Origin: Burkholderiales bacterium
Lineage (GTDB): Bacteria > Pseudomonadota > Gammaproteobacteria > Burkholderiales > Casimicrobiaceae
DNA length: 42,570 nt
Assembly: GCA_025352105.1 (NCBI GenBank)
Contig: JANXUB010000038.1
Location: forward strand, 1 to 42,570
Direction of reading: 5' to 3'
The position numbers were made by a program, and so were the translations under genes. Positions 7,903 through 18,123 of the stretch are shown here, piece by piece (positions within the stretch are counted from its first letter, which is position 1; every line of letters begins with the position of its first letter). The notes under the pieces were generated by a model, which had not been told where the DNA came from, searched no databases, and saw only the letters and a list, made by a program, of their open reading frames with translations.

Positions 7903-8916
7903 ATGCAAACACGTAGCCTAAGCAAGTTAGCCAAGACGACACGGGCCGCCACGCTGATCGTCGCATTCACGGCCATGCTGCCGCTGGCACTGACACCGGC
8001 GAGGGCGCAGGCCCCTTCTGCGCCAACGTGGCCGACCAAGACAGTTCGTATCCTTGTTGGCTTTCCTGGCGGCTCGACCCCCGACGCTGTTGCGCGGACT
8101 CTGGCTGAGCCGCTGTCCAAAGCGCTTGGTCAGCCAGTGATTGTTGAGAATAAGGCAGGCGCGTCCGGCAACATTGCAGCCGAGCAGGTCGCCAAAGCGA
8201 CCGACGATCACACGCTCGGCATCGTCATCAACGGCAATATGACCTCGGCCAAGATGTTGTATCCAAAGCTGCCGTATGACCCCGCCACTGACTTCAGCTA
8301 CTTATCACTTCTGGCGAGCGCGCCATTGGTGCTGGTGGCGTCTGCCAAGTCGCCAGAAGGTGCCGCGTTCTTTGCGGATGCCGCCCAAAACAGCGACAAA
8401 TGGAACTATGGCTCAGTCGGAACAGGTTCAGTGGCGCACCTGGGAATGGAGTTGCTCAAGACTAAAACCAAGGGCTTGACTCCCTTGCATGTCCCGTTCA
8501 AAGGCAACCCTGAAGTGATTACGGCTCTACTCGGCGGCGAGATTCAGATGGCATTGGTGCCACCCGGCATCGCCATGCCGCAGGTCAAAGCGGGAAAGCT
8601 CAAGGCTATCGGCCTGACCAGCGGACGCAGTGCCGTAGTGCCAGAAGTCGCGCCGCTCACTGATGCTGGCGTGCGTGACTTCAACCTCGAAGTGTGGACC
8701 GCGCTCGTCGGCCCCGCGAAGCTCTCGCAGGCAGCGCAAGACCGATTGAACGCCGAGGTGGCCAAGATCATCCGCAGCGACGAAACACGGCAGAAGCTCC
8801 TGATGCAGGGCTGGCAAGCGCTTGGCACTTCGCCCGACGGCTTGAAAAGCCGTATCAAGGATGAAGCCGCGATCATGGCAGCCATCATCAACGCTCGCGG
8901 GATCAAGCTGGAGTAA
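7903..8916 (+). CDS. Bug-family (TTT) periplasmic solute-binding protein
   Basis: A 337-residue tripartite tricarboxylate transporter receptor. A signal peptide spans residues 1-36, with a basic start, a hydrophobic core AATLIVAFTAMLPLALTPA and ARAQA before the cleavage site. The mature part begins with the family motif WPTKTVRILVGFPGGSTPD, where PGG helps hold the ligand's carboxylate, and continues with GQPVIVENKAGASGNIA. I chose the ATG at 7903, preceded by CTGGAG; an upstream in-frame start at 7795 would lie inside the oxidoreductase gene. No TctA/TctB membrane subunits are nearby, which is common for these expanded orphan receptors in Burkholderiales. The ligand is likely a small carboxylate but cannot be named. 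Confidence 0.93.
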   Translation: MQTRSLSKLAKTTRAATLIVAFTAMLPLALTPARAQAPSAPTWPTKTVRILVGFPGGSTPDAVARTLAEPLSKALGQPVIVENKAGASGNIAAEQVAKATDDHTLGIVINGNMTSAKMLYPKLPYDPATDFSYLSLLASAPLVLVASAKSPEGAAFFADAAQNSDKWNYGSVGTGSVAHLGMELLKTKTKGLTPLHVPFKGNPEVITALLGGEIQMALVPPGIAMPQVKAGKLKAIGLTSGRSAVVPEVAPLTDAGVRDFNLEVWTALVGPAKLSQAAQDRLNAEVAKIIRSDETRQKLLMQGWQALGTSPDGLKSRIKDEAAIMAAIINARGIKLE

Positions 8917-9045
8917 TTCGACAAAACATCGCCCGCGTTGAGGCGCATGCCTTCGTGGTGAGTCAGCGACTACGGCGCGCCTCTGCCCGTTCGCAGCCCC
9001 TTTGCGTGCTCCGGTCGACCCATAAAGCCTGGACTAAATTCCTCG

Positions 9046-10626
9046 TCATTCCCACTCAATCGTAGCCGGTGGTTTCCCTGAAATGTCGTAAACGACGCGA
9101 TTGAAGCCGCGCACCTCGTTGATGATGCGGTTTGAGACTTTGCCGAGCAGTGAATGCGGCAGCTCGGCCCAGTGGGCGGTCATGAAGTCGGTGGTTTGCA
9201 CGGCACGGAGCGCGACAACGTTTTCGTAGGTGCGGCCGTCGCCCATGACGCCGACGCTCTTCACTGGCAGAAAAACGGCAAAGGCTTGCGCCGTCAGGTC
9301 GTACCAGCTCTTGCCATCCGCGTTTTTTGTGTTGCGCAATTCCTCAATGAAGATCGCGTCTGCACGACGGAGGAGATCCGCCGCGGCACGCGTGACTTCG
9401 CCCAAAATTCGTACGCCCAGACCGGGGCCGGGGAACGGATGGCGATAGACCATTTCGCGCGGCAGCCCAAGTGCGACGCCGAGTTCGCGGACTTCGTCCT
9501 TGAACAGTTCGCGCAGCGGTTCGAGCAGTTGCAGGTTCAGCGTTTCCGGCAAACCACCTACGTTGTGATGTGACTTAATTGATTTGGCTTTGCCGGTTTT
9601 GCTACCCGCGCTCTCGATCACGTCGGGGTAAATCGTGCCTTGTGCGAGCCACTTTGCGGCGGGTAGCTTCTTTGCCTCGGTCTGAAAAACTTCGACGAAT
9701 TCACGACCAATAATTTTGCGTTTTTGCTCGGGGTCAGTGACGCCCTTAAGGTGACCGAGAAACTGTTCGCTGGCATCGACGTGAATGACTTTCACGCCAA
9801 GATTTTTTGCGAACATGTCCATCACCATCTCGGCTTCGTTCAATCGAAGCAAGCCGTGATCAACGAACACACAAGTGAGTTGCGCGCCAATGGCGCGATG
9901 AATCAGCGCGGCGGCAACGCTTGAATCGACGCCGCCGGAGAGGCCCAAAATCACCTCGTCGGTGCCGACCTGTTCGCGTATCCGTGCGACTACGGTGTCC
10001 ACATAATTAGGCATCGTCCACGTCGGCGCAGCGGCGCAAATGTCGAGCACGAAGCGAGAGAGAATCGCTTTGCCTTGTTTGGTGTGCGTGACTTCGGGGT
10101 GAAACTGCACGGCGTAGAAGTTGCGCGCTTCATCCGCAATACCAGCGACCGGACAACTCGGCGTGGACGCCATGAGCTTGAATCCGGGTGGCATTTCGGT
10201 GACCTTGTCGCCGTGGCTCATCCACACATGCAGCAGGCCGTGGCCTTCCGCATTTTGTGCGTCCTGAATGCCGTCAAATAATTTCGTATGACCACGAGCA
10301 CGAACCTCGGCTTGACCGAACTCGCGATGGTCGCTGGCTTCGACTTTGCCGCCCAGTTGCACGGTCATGGTGAACATGCCGTAGCAAATGCCTAGCACGG
10401 GCACGCCTTGCGTATACACAGCCGCTGGCGCACGCAGGTCATGCGCCTCATACGTGCTGGCGTGGCTGCCGGAAAGGATGATGCCTTCGGGATTGAATTC
10501 ACGAATGAACTCATCACTCACGTCATTGGGATGGAGCTCGCAGTAAACGCCCATCTCGCGCACGCGACGCGCGATGAGCTGCGTGACTTGAGAGCCGAAA
10601 TCGAGAATGAGGATGCCGCGGGCCAT
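9046..10626 (-). CDS. guaA: GMP synthase (glutamine-hydrolysing)
   Basis: A 526-residue enzyme that converts XMP, ATP and glutamine to GMP, the last step of GMP synthesis. It starts with [20 protein letters not shown]. The class I glutaminase domain (residues about 1-195) has the nucleophile in GICYGM and the histidine in QFHPEVTHT. The ATP-pyrophosphatase P-loop [15 protein letters not shown] lies near residue 225. The C-terminal dimerisation domain has [16 protein letters not shown] and ends with the expected PPATIEWE. The length is normal. It follows guaB and the DUF2059 gene on the same strand, but a strong hairpin lies in the 87-base gap before it, so it may have its own promoter. Confidence 0.98.
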   Translation of the reverse strand: MARGILILDFGSQVTQLIARRVREMGVYCELHPNDVSDEFIREFNPEGIILSGSHASTYEAHDLRAPAAVYTQGVPVLGICYGMFTMTVQLGGKVEASDHREFGQAEVRARGHTKLFDGIQDAQNAEGHGLLHVWMSHGDKVTEMPPGFKLMASTPSCPVAGIADEARNFYAVQFHPEVTHTKQGKAILSRFVLDICAAAPTWTMPNYVDTVVARIREQVGTDEVILGLSGGVDSSVAAALIHRAIGAQLTCVFVDHGLLRLNEAEMVMDMFAKNLGVKVIHVDASEQFLGHLKGVTDPEQKRKIIGREFVEVFQTEAKKLPAAKWLAQGTIYPDVIESAGSKTGKAKSIKSHHNVGGLPETLNLQLLEPLRELFKDEVRELGVALGLPREMVYRHPFPGPGLGVRILGEVTRAAADLLRRADAIFIEELRNTKNADGKSWYDLTAQAFAVFLPVKSVGVMGDGRTYENVVALRAVQTTDFMTAHWAELPHSLLGKVSNRIINEVRGFNRVVYDISGKPPATIEWE

Positions 10627-10682
10627 GGTGATCTCGCTATTTACATTACTGAGTGCGTTAAGTGTCTGCTACCGAAACAAGA

Positions 10683-10700
10683 AGGGGCCGCGAGGCCCCT
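10683..10700 (-). terminator. Bidirectional terminator-like hairpin before guaA
   Basis: AGGGGCC (10683-10689) and GGCCCCT (10694-10700) form a 7-base stem with a GCGA loop. The plus strand is followed by TTTT; the minus strand by TCTTGTTT. On the minus strand it closes the guaB-DUF2059 transcript, 14 bases after the DUF2059 gene. Confidence 0.75.
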
Positions 10701-10713
10701 TTTTCATCCGTTG

Positions 10714-11286
10714 CTACTTTTTGGCTGGAGGTTGCGCTCCGCCCGCCGCGGGCGTAGCAGGGGCGCTCTTCGGTGGTTCAGGCAATTTGAGGCCTTCTTT
10801 TTTAAGCGCTGCTTCGATGTTTTTGTCGATTTCCGAAGACATGGAGTCGGCCCACTTCATCGCAGTCTGGAATGTTTCACCATTGACCTTGGCCTGGTTT
10901 GACAACATTTTTTTGCCCACAGGGCCCTGATAGAACTTCAACAGTTCGGCGATTTCAGTGGCGCTAAATGTGTTGTGATAAACGAGCGTGACCTGCTCGA
11001 TCAAGCCACCCGGTGTGTCAATTTTTGCGCTCAGGCTGCTCAGAAACGCGTCGCGCGCAATCGCGAAGCCCTTGTCCGGAAATTTTGGGTCGAGCTGCTT
11101 GATGCCAGGCGCCCAGCTCTGAACCGTGTTGTTGGCTATCTGCTCGGGGACGGCCTTGATGCCGGTCGTTTCCAGCAGTGTTTTGATTTGCGCACGTTTG
11201 GCCGCTGTCAATTCGTCGGCATGAACGGCAAGGGCGATACAGGCGAGACCCGCGATAGCGGCGTTACGGAAAATACTAGTCAACAT
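10714..11286 (-). CDS. DUF2059 family exported protein
   Basis: A 190-residue protein with a signal peptide (residues 1-23, [20 protein letters not shown]). The mature part matches DUF2059: [13 protein letters not shown] near the start and, in the core, [20 protein letters not shown] followed by VGKKML. The C-terminus is a proline/alanine-rich tail ending in lysines. The function of the family is not known; it is probably periplasmic. The ATG at 11286 lies inside the end of guaB (11-base overlap), and no strong ribosome-binding site is visible before it, so translational coupling to guaB is likely. The frame is open further upstream inside guaB, but the signal peptide decides the start. A DUF2059 gene between guaB and guaA is, to my recollection, also seen in other betaproteobacteria. 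Confidence 0.85.
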   Translation of the reverse strand: MLTSIFRNAAIAGLACIALAVHADELTAAKRAQIKTLLETTGIKAVPEQIANNTVQSWAPGIKQLDPKFPDKGFAIARDAFLSSLSAKIDTPGGLIEQVTLVYHNTFSATEIAELLKFYQGPVGKKMLSNQAKVNGETFQTAMKWADSMSSEIDKNIEAALKKEGLKLPEPPKSAPATPAAGGAQPPAKK

Positions 11287-12745
11287 GGTAGTTCGGGGCT
11301 TCTTTTGTGATGCTGACATCGTGAACGTGAGATTCGCGAATGCCAGCAGAGGTGATTTCTGAAAACTCTGCGCGCGTACGCATCTCGTCGAGCGTCGAGC
11401 AGCCGCAGTAGTGCATGGAGGCACGCAATCCGCCCTCCATCTGGAAAATAACGTTAGCGACACTGCCTTTGAAGGGCACCTGGGCTTCGACGCCTTCAGG
11501 CACCAGTTTGGCGGTGTTCGGATTGTTGGGAGCGCTGTCCTGAAAATAGCGATCTGCGCTGCCCTGCTGCATCGCGCCAAGACTGCCCATGCCACGGAAA
11601 CTTTTGTAGCTGCGGCCCTGAAACAACACGATGTCACCCGGCGCTTCTTCTGTTCCTGCAAACATGCTGCCGAGCATCACGCAATGCGCGCCAGCCGCAA
11701 TTGCTTTGGCGATATCGCCAGAATAACGAATGCCGCCATCGGCGATGAGCGGCACACCAGTGCCTTCGAGGCCTTTAGCGACATCAGCGATGGCCGTGAT
11801 CTGCGGGACACCGACACCGGTGACGATGCGCGTGGTGCAGATAGCACCAGGGCCAATGCCTACTTTGACAGCGTCTGCGCCCGCATCGGCAAGAGAGCTC
11901 GCGGCTTCTGCTGTAGCAATGTTGCCCGCAATGATTTGTGCGTCTGGATAATGACGTTTCGCCCAGCGAACACGATCAATCACACCTTTGGAATGACCGT
12001 GTGCGGTATCGATGACAAGGAAGTCAACACCAGCCGCCAATAGCAATTCAACGCGCTCCTCGGTGCCCTCCGCAACTCCAACGGCAGCACCTACACGCAA
12101 GCGACCAAACTGGTCCTTGCAAGCAAGCGGATGCTCGGTCGACTTAAGGATGTCCTTGACCGTGATGAGGCCACGCAGCTCAAACTTTTCGTTAACGACT
12201 AGCACGCGCTCGAGGCGATGCTTGTGCATCAGGGCTTTTGCCACTTCGATGCTCTCACCTTCGCGTACCGTGACTAGCTTCGACGCGGGCGTCATGATCG
12301 CGGAAACGGGCTGATCGAGTTCAGGCTCGAAGCGCAGATCGCGATTGGTGACAATACCGACGACCTTGTTGCCCTCAACGACCGGCAGGCCAGACACACG
12401 ATGTTCGCGCGTGATGGCGAGCACATCGCGCACAGGCAACGTCGGCGGCACCGTAATCGGGTCTTTAAGCACGCCTGATTCGAACCGCTTGACGCGGCTC
12501 ACCTCGAGGGCTTGCTGTTTTGCCGTGAAATTTTTGTGGATCACGCCAACACCACCCGCTTGCGCCATTGCGATGGCCAGACGAGACTCGGTAACCGTAT
12601 CCATCGCTGCCGACAGAAGCGGCAGATTCAGGCGAATGGAGCGGGTGAGTGGAGTCGCTAGGTCAACATCACGAGGCAAAACACTGGACTGACCGGGGAC
12701 GAGCAGAACGTCGTCAAAAGTAAGGGCTTTGGCGCGGATGCGCAT
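11276..12745 (-). CDS. guaB: IMP dehydrogenase
   Basis: A 489-residue enzyme that oxidises IMP to XMP with NAD, the committed step of guanine nucleotide synthesis. The barrel starts at [15 protein letters not shown] pair of CBS domains is inserted at residues about 95-205 ([20 protein letters not shown], then [13 protein letters not shown]). The catalytic loop [17 protein letters not shown] carries the cysteine that forms the enzyme-substrate adduct, and the flap contains [10 protein letters not shown]. The length is typical. It begins the guaB-DUF2059-guaA run on the minus strand. A TAGAAT hexamer about 28 bases upstream of the start could be a -10 box, without a clear -35. Confidence 0.98.
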   Translation of the reverse strand: MRIRAKALTFDDVLLVPGQSSVLPRDVDLATPLTRSIRLNLPLLSAAMDTVTESRLAIAMAQAGGVGVIHKNFTAKQQALEVSRVKRFESGVLKDPITVPPTLPVRDVLAITREHRVSGLPVVEGNKVVGIVTNRDLRFEPELDQPVSAIMTPASKLVTVREGESIEVAKALMHKHRLERVLVVNEKFELRGLITVKDILKSTEHPLACKDQFGRLRVGAAVGVAEGTEERVELLLAAGVDFLVIDTAHGHSKGVIDRVRWAKRHYPDAQIIAGNIATAEAASSLADAGADAVKVGIGPGAICTTRIVTGVGVPQITAIADVAKGLEGTGVPLIADGGIRYSGDIAKAIAAGAHCVMLGSMFAGTEEAPGDIVLFQGRSYKSFRGMGSLGAMQQGSADRYFQDSAPNNPNTAKLVPEGVEAQVPFKGSVANVIFQMEGGLRASMHYCGCSTLDEMRTRAEFSEITSAGIRESHVHDVSITKEAPNYHVD

Positions 12746-12838
12746 GTGAAATTCCCAAAAACAATATTCTACTCATGACCGGTTTTCGCGACAGCATTAC
12801 GCACCAGGGCTAACAGAACCGCGAAAGCGGCCCAAGAA

Positions 12839-14785
12839 TTAGCCTGGTTTGCTGTCGCCAGCCTTGTCCGACTTTGCGGGAGCGGCTGGTATCGCGCCGT
12901 TCTTGATTTCGACTTTGATGCGATCTTTCAGTGCAACCAGGTAGGCATTGGCAAGGTCAGCTCCGGCTTGTCCGGTTAAACGCTGACTCAGGGACTTGAG
13001 CTTTTCGGTTGTCGCTGTTTCCGGTTCAACGATCTTGACTACTTTGGCGACCGTGAAACCGCCCGCATCGTTTGCACCACCGACATTTACCGCTCCCTTG
13101 CTGACATCTGCCGCGAATACCGCCTTTGCAAGCGCCTGATTGACGTTCGGCAATGGGGCCTGACGCGTCAGCTTCTGAGCCGCGCCGAACGTCAGGCCAG
13201 CGTCCTTGCCGGCGGCAAGTAAGGCCAGTTTTTCAGCGCCTGCTTTTGCCCCGAGCTCGCTCGCGAGTTTGCGTTGCAATAGTTGCGTAATTTGGGGGCG
13301 GACGTCTTCGAGAGGACGCACAGCGGACGCTTTATATTCGAGCACTCGCGCCGAAATCAGGCTGTTGTTGCCAAGGTCAATGGCCTCCGAGTTTTTCTTG
13401 GCGGCGACGTTTGCCGGTGAGAACACCGTCTGCGCGAACTTCTGATTCCCCGCCGCAATGGCTTGCACCTGCGCTCGCGTGAGCCAGTCTGTCTTTTTGA
13501 CTTCGAGCTTCAATTCTTCGGCAATCTTCGCGTAGCTCTCGCCTTGTTCGTAAACGCGATTCTGGAATTTCTCGGCATTCTCGGTGAATGCCTTGCTTGC
13601 TTTTTGTTGCTTGAGTTCAGTCTCGATCTGGGCACGCACTTCGTCGAGAGCACGCGTCCGCTCCGCTTTGACTTCGGTCAGGCGAATGATGTGAAAGCCG
13701 AAGTCGGATTCAATTGGACCTCGCACTTCACCGGGCTTCATAGCGTAAACCGCTTCCTCGAACGGCTTGACCATCTGACCACGCCCGAAAAACCCCAAAT
13801 CTCCACCTTGAGCTGCGGAGCCGGGATCTTTTGATTTCGCCTTGGCCAGCTCGGCAAATTTTTCAGCTGATGTGCCAACTTGTTTGACGATCGCTTCGGC
13901 CTCCGCTTTGGCGGCGTCCTTCGACGCGGCCTTAGGTTGTCCCTTTTCATCCTTGTCGACGGACAATAAAATGTGGCTAGCGCGTCGCTCTTCCGGTGCC
14001 GAGAACTCTTTGACGCGCTTGTCGTACTCGCCCTTCAACTCCTCAGGAGAAATACTGACTCCCGCCATGAAGGCCGTCTGATTGAGCAGCACGTACTCAA
14101 TTTTTGCCTGCTCAGGCGCGCGATACGCGTCGGGATTTTTTTCATATTCAGCCTTGATCAGGGCGTCATCAACTTTTGCCAATGGCAAAAAAGCGTTGAC
14201 ATCAATCGTTGCCACCTGAATTTCGCGTGCCTGCTCGGTCAAGCGCTGGTACAAGCCTACCTGCGCGGCACTCGCTAGGTTGGTACGTGACAGTGCGTCC
14301 TGCAACGGTTGTTGCGCGAGGTCAGTACGCAGGCGCTGCTCGTAGCTCATTCGATTCAAGCCATTAAGCTTCAGTACCTCGTCATAGCGTGCCGCCGAAA
14401 ATTTTCCGTTGTCCTGAAAATCCGGGATCGCAAGAATCGTTTCTTGTAGCTTGGCGTCAGGCGCAGTGAGCCTCAAATTCTGACCTTGCGCCGCCAGCAA
14501 GCGCTGGTTAACGAGGCCGTCGAGCACCTGTTGCCGGACTTCCGGATTATCGAACATGGCGGGATCAAAATTTTTCCCGAGCATGTTGCGCATCTGATTT
14601 TGCTGCGAGCGCAGCGCATTTTCGAAATCCTGCGGCGTAACGCCTTGCCCGCCAACAACGGCAACATCCTTGTCGCTAGTCATATTGCGCACGTAGCTGT
14701 CGACACCTACAAAGGCGAACGGCAAAACCATCAGCGCGAGGATGAACTGAACGATACGTTTGTTCTTGTGAACGAAATCAAACAT
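12839..14785 (-). CDS. ppiD: Peptidyl-prolyl cis-trans isomerase PpiD
   Basis: A 648-residue inner-membrane-anchored periplasmic chaperone. One transmembrane segment lies at residues about 12-31 ([19 protein letters not shown]) with a short basic cytoplasmic start, as in E. coli PpiD. A SurA-like N-terminal region follows (residues about 40-210). A parvulin rotamase domain covers about 265-370, with [23 protein letters not shown] and FGFHIIRL. The C-terminal region (about 380-620) resembles the last PpiD domain. PpiD helps newly secreted proteins fold at the SecYEG exit. It lies downstream of hupB and two tRNA genes, the usual betaproteobacterial version of the lon-hupB-ppiD order. Confidence 0.95.
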   Translation of the reverse strand: MFDFVHKNKRIVQFILALMVLPFAFVGVDSYVRNMTSDKDVAVVGGQGVTPQDFENALRSQQNQMRNMLGKNFDPAMFDNPEVRQQVLDGLVNQRLLAAQGQNLRLTAPDAKLQETILAIPDFQDNGKFSAARYDEVLKLNGLNRMSYEQRLRTDLAQQPLQDALSRTNLASAAQVGLYQRLTEQAREIQVATIDVNAFLPLAKVDDALIKAEYEKNPDAYRAPEQAKIEYVLLNQTAFMAGVSISPEELKGEYDKRVKEFSAPEERRASHILLSVDKDEKGQPKAASKDAAKAEAEAIVKQVGTSAEKFAELAKAKSKDPGSAAQGGDLGFFGRGQMVKPFEEAVYAMKPGEVRGPIESDFGFHIIRLTEVKAERTRALDEVRAQIETELKQQKASKAFTENAEKFQNRVYEQGESYAKIAEELKLEVKKTDWLTRAQVQAIAAGNQKFAQTVFSPANVAAKKNSEAIDLGNNSLISARVLEYKASAVRPLEDVRPQITQLLQRKLASELGAKAGAEKLALLAAGKDAGLTFGAAQKLTRQAPLPNVNQALAKAVFAADVSKGAVNVGGANDAGGFTVAKVVKIVEPETATTEKLKSLSQRLTGQAGADLANAYLVALKDRIKVEIKNGAIPAAPAKSDKAGDSKPG

Positions 14786-14857
14786 GCTTTTCTCTCGGTT
14801 GCATGGCGCTCACCGAATCAGTGCCTGAGTGGCACATTCATCGGCTGCACCAGATAC

Positions 14858-14887
14858 AAAAAAGGCGAACTAGTGTTCGCCTTTTTT
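14858..14887 (-). terminator. Bidirectional terminator after the tRNA genes
   Basis: AAAAAAGGCGAAC (14858-14870) and GTTCGCCTTTTTT (14875-14887) are perfect complements around TAGT. The A/T-rich outer stem gives a T-run on both strands. It closes the hupB-tRNA transcript on the minus strand, 13 bases after tRNA-Asp and before ppiD. Confidence 0.9.
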
Positions 14888-14900
14888 GTGTCTTATGTGT

Positions 14901-14977
14901 TGGCGGAGTGGACGGGACTCGAACCCGCGACCCCCGGCGTGACAGGCCGGTATTCTAACCAACTGAACTACCACTCC
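14901..14977 (-). tRNA. tRNA-Asp (anticodon GUC)
   Basis: 77 bases including an encoded CCA. Acceptor GGAGTGG/CCACTCC with discriminator G, D-arm AGTTCAGTTGGTTAGA, anticodon loop CCTGTCACG with GTC, and T-loop GGTTCGAGTCC. All four arms pair. It lies 36 bases downstream of tRNA-Val on the same strand. Confidence 0.97.
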
Positions 14978-15013
14978 ACTTGATCTAACTAACGCTTTCG
15001 CGCTTTTTTCATT

Positions 15014-15089
15014 TGGTGGGTGCTGAGGGGCTCGAACCCCCGACATTCGCCTTGTAAGGGCGACGCTCTACCAACTGAGCTAAGCACCC
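15014..15089 (-). tRNA. tRNA-Val (anticodon UAC)
   Basis: 76 bases including an encoded CCA. Acceptor GGGTGCT/AGCACCC, D-arm AGCTCAGTTGGTAGAGC, anticodon loop CCTTACAAG with TAC, and T-loop GGTTCGAGCCC. It lies between hupB and tRNA-Asp, all in one direction. Confidence 0.97.
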
Positions 15090-15178
15090 GCTTTGAATTC
15101 TGAAACCGGTTAAGAGCACCAAAATTCTGCAGTTGAACAAATCAATCAAAAATCAATTAATCTGCTCAAGCAAGCCCT

Positions 15179-15451
15179 CTAGTTTATCGCATCTTTCAAA
15201 GCTTTGCCAGCGCGGAACTTTGGAACCTTTGCTGCCTTGATTTTGATAGCAGCGCCGGTACGTGGGTTGCGACCGGTGCGGGCGGTGCGCTTGCCGACAT
15301 AAAAGCTACCAAAGCCAACGAGTGTGACCACGTCGCCTTTTTTCAAAGCAATCGAGACGGCCTTAATCGTAGCGTCAAGTGCTCGCGTCGCTGCCGCCTT
15401 CGAAACGTCAGCGCTCTTGGCGATGCTCTCGATCAGTTCTGCTTTATTCAT
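15179..15451 (-). CDS. hupB: DNA-binding protein HU-beta
   Basis: A 90-residue HU protein, a small dimeric DNA-bending protein of the nucleoid. The two N-terminal helices ([19 protein letters not shown]) are followed by the conserved [20 protein letters not shown]. The DNA-contacting arm has [13 protein letters not shown] with the proline that intercalates into DNA, and the protein ends [16 protein letters not shown]. It starts at ATG with AAAGGGG 8-14 bases upstream. It follows lon on the same strand and precedes the tRNA pair. Confidence 0.97.
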   Translation of the reverse strand: MNKAELIESIAKSADVSKAAATRALDATIKAVSIALKKGDVVTLVGFGSFYVGKRTARTGRNPRTGAAIKIKAAKVPKFRAGKALKDAIN

Positions 15452-15608
15452 ATTGTTTGTCCCCTTTCAGCAATGGTTTGGACTAGTACAAAATTTCGCC
15501 ACATCTACCAATCGATTGAATGAATTGGCGTGACATGGACGTGTTTGAAAACGTAGGCAGCGAGTCTACTACGAAACCCGCTGTGGGCCGCTACCTGATT
15601 GGGCTTGC

Positions 15609-18041
15609 TCAATGCGTGACAACAACGTCGCTAGCAACCGCAGCATCTTTCGATGGTGCGATAGGCGCGGCTACCTCTTCGATGAGCGGTACCGGGGCGC
15701 GCTCAAGCGCGATCGCCAGCACCTCATCAATCCATTTCACGGGTCGAATCTCCAGAACATTCTTAACGTTGTCGGGAATTTCTGCGAGGTCTTTAATGTT
15801 TTGTTCAGGGATCAAAATAACCGTCAATCCGCCCCGATGCGCCGCCAGAAGTTTTTCTTTAAGGCCACCAATCGGTAGCACTTCCCCGCGCAAAGTGATC
15901 TCTCCAGTCATGCCAACGTTCGCACGCACAGGGATGCCTGTCAGCGTCGATACGATGGCCGTGGTGATGGCAATACCAGCACTCGGCCCGTCCTTGGGCA
16001 CAGCGCCTTCCGGAAAGTGCAAGTGCAAATCATGCTTCTCGTAGAAGTCTGCTTTGATGCCGAGTTGTTTTGCTCTTGCGCGAACCACAGATACGGCGGC
16101 CGCGACTGACTCTTGCATCACGTCACCCAGCTTCCCGGTCTGACGCACGGTACCTTTGCCGGGCAGCGCGACGGCTTCTACTGTCAACAAGTCACCGCCA
16201 ACTTCGGTCCAGGCAAGCCCGTTGACCTGGCCGATTTGATTCATCTTTTCAGCTACGCCGAAAGAGAACTTCTGAACACCTAGATAGTCAGCAAGATTCG
16301 CTGCGGAAATCACCACACCGGGAACGGCAAGTTTGCCGACAAGCTTGGCCTGAGTCATCGATTGCTTGATTGTCTTGCGGCACAGTTTGGAGATTTCCCG
16401 CTCAAGCGAACGCACTCCCGCCTCTCGCGTGTAGTAGCGAACAATGTCTCGTATCGCGTCTTCGGTCACATCAATTTCGCCGGGTTTTACGCCGTTGTTT
16501 TTGATTTGCTTGGGTAGCAAATATTTCTGCGCGATTTTTACTTTTTCGTCTTCGGTGTAGCCCGAGAGCCGAATGACTTCCATGCGATCAAGTAGCGGTG
16601 CAGGCAGGTTGTAGCTGTTTGCGGTCGCGACAAACATCACGTCGGAGAGGTCAAAGTCGACTTCGACGTAATGGTCGGAGAACGTGTGATTCTGTTCGGG
16701 GTCAAGTACTTCAAGCAGCGCGGAGGCGGGATCGCCACGGAAATCCTGCCCCATCTTGTCGATTTCGTCGAGCAGAAACAGTGGATTACGCACACCAACT
16801 TTAGAGAGATTGGTCAGCACCTTGCCCGGCAGCGAGCCAATGTAGGTTCGACGGTGGCCACGAATTTCTGACTCATCGCGCACGCCACCCAGCGACATGC
16901 GGACGTACTTGCGATTGGTTGCGCGAGCGATGGACTGTCCAAGCGAAGTCTTGCCCACACCCGGTGGGCCTACGAGGCAAAGAATCGGTGCTTTGACCTT
17001 ATCGACGCGCTGATGAACCGCGAGATACTCGGTAATACGCTCTTTAACTTTTTCGAGGCCGTAGTGATCTGCTTCAAGAATATCGATTGCTCGGTTGAGA
17101 TCCTTGGAAACCTTGCTCTTTTTCTTCCACGGCAAACCCGTCAAAACGTCGAGATAGTTGCGAATGACGGTAGCTTCCGCCGACATGGGCGACATCATCT
17201 TGAGCTTTTTGAGTTCAGCGGCAGCCTTGTCAAGCGCCTCTTTGGGCATGCCAGCCGCCTTGATCTTCTTCGACAGCTCTTCGACTTCTGCTTGATCTTC
17301 GCCTTCACCAAGCTCCTTTTGAATGGCTTTAACCTGCTCATTCAAGTAGTACTCGCGCTGGCTCTTCTCCATCTGGCGTTTCACGCGACCACGGATGCGT
17401 TTCTCGACTTGCAGAATGTCGATTTCTGCCTCGATCAGGCCCATCAAATGCTCAATTCGTTTGGCAACCGACGGCAGCTCAAGCACTTCCTGTTTTTGCT
17501 CAAGCTTCAACGGAAGGTGCGCAGCGATGGAGTCTGCAAGCCTGCCGCCATCGTCGATACCCGCCATTGACGTAAGGATTTCAGCAGGGATTTTTTTGTT
17601 GAGTTTGACGAACTGATCGAAGTTCGCAAGCAGCGCGCGGCGCAACGCTTCAACCTCGGCGGGGCCCTCTTCGCTTGACGCGATAGGCTGTGCTTCGGCA
17701 GAAAAGAATTCACCGTTGTTGGTCAGCGCGGTCAACAGCGCACGATGCAATCCTTCGACTAATACCTTGACCGTGCCATCGGGTAACTTGAGCATTTGCA
17801 GCACAGTGGCAACGCAGCCGGTATCGTATAAGTCCTCGGGCGACGGGTCATCTTTAGCCGCAGATTTCTGCGCGACGAGAAGAATGTGCTTGCCGCTTTC
17901 CATCGCCACTTCAAGCGCCTTGATGGATTTTGGGCGACCCACGAACAAAGGGATGACCATGTGCGGAAACACGACAACGTCGCGTAGCGGCAACAATGGA
18001 TAAGACAGGATATTGGGGACGTCAGCGCTAATGTCGGACAT
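15609..18041 (-). CDS. lon: ATP-dependent protease Lon
   Basis: An 810-residue LonA protease that degrades misfolded and short-lived regulatory proteins in the cytoplasm. The N-terminal substrate-binding domain (residues about 12-205) starts YPLLPLRDVVVFPHMVIPLF. The AAA+ module has Walker A GPPGVGKTS and Walker B PLFLLDEIDKMG (about 355-430). The protease domain (about 600-785) has the catalytic serine in GPSAGI of PKDGPSAGIAITTA and the partner lysine further on, in LKEKLLAA. The length is normal, with a short hydrophobic tail. It lies 82 bases after clpX and before hupB on the same strand. In many bacteria lon is heat induced; no sigma-32 promoter was identified here. Confidence 0.98.
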   Translation of the reverse strand: MSDISADVPNILSYPLLPLRDVVVFPHMVIPLFVGRPKSIKALEVAMESGKHILLVAQKSAAKDDPSPEDLYDTGCVATVLQMLKLPDGTVKVLVEGLHRALLTALTNNGEFFSAEAQPIASSEEGPAEVEALRRALLANFDQFVKLNKKIPAEILTSMAGIDDGGRLADSIAAHLPLKLEQKQEVLELPSVAKRIEHLMGLIEAEIDILQVEKRIRGRVKRQMEKSQREYYLNEQVKAIQKELGEGEDQAEVEELSKKIKAAGMPKEALDKAAAELKKLKMMSPMSAEATVIRNYLDVLTGLPWKKKSKVSKDLNRAIDILEADHYGLEKVKERITEYLAVHQRVDKVKAPILCLVGPPGVGKTSLGQSIARATNRKYVRMSLGGVRDESEIRGHRRTYIGSLPGKVLTNLSKVGVRNPLFLLDEIDKMGQDFRGDPASALLEVLDPEQNHTFSDHYVEVDFDLSDVMFVATANSYNLPAPLLDRMEVIRLSGYTEDEKVKIAQKYLLPKQIKNNGVKPGEIDVTEDAIRDIVRYYTREAGVRSLEREISKLCRKTIKQSMTQAKLVGKLAVPGVVISAANLADYLGVQKFSFGVAEKMNQIGQVNGLAWTEVGGDLLTVEAVALPGKGTVRQTGKLGDVMQESVAAAVSVVRARAKQLGIKADFYEKHDLHLHFPEGAVPKDGPSAGIAITTAIVSTLTGIPVRANVGMTGEITLRGEVLPIGGLKEKLLAAHRGGLTVILIPEQNIKDLAEIPDNVKNVLEIRPVKWIDEVLAIALERAPVPLIEEVAAPIAPSKDAAVASDVVVTH

Positions 18042-18123
18042 GGCAAACTTTCATATCATCTTGAGAACCGCGCAAAGCATGCAATGCGTTCAAATCACAC
18101 ATTGCACCTGCGGCTGAGATGAC

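Noticed and set aside
7272-8120. A 282-codon minus-strand open frame
   Set aside because: It lies opposite the well-supported oxidoreductase and binding-protein genes and has no recognisable content.
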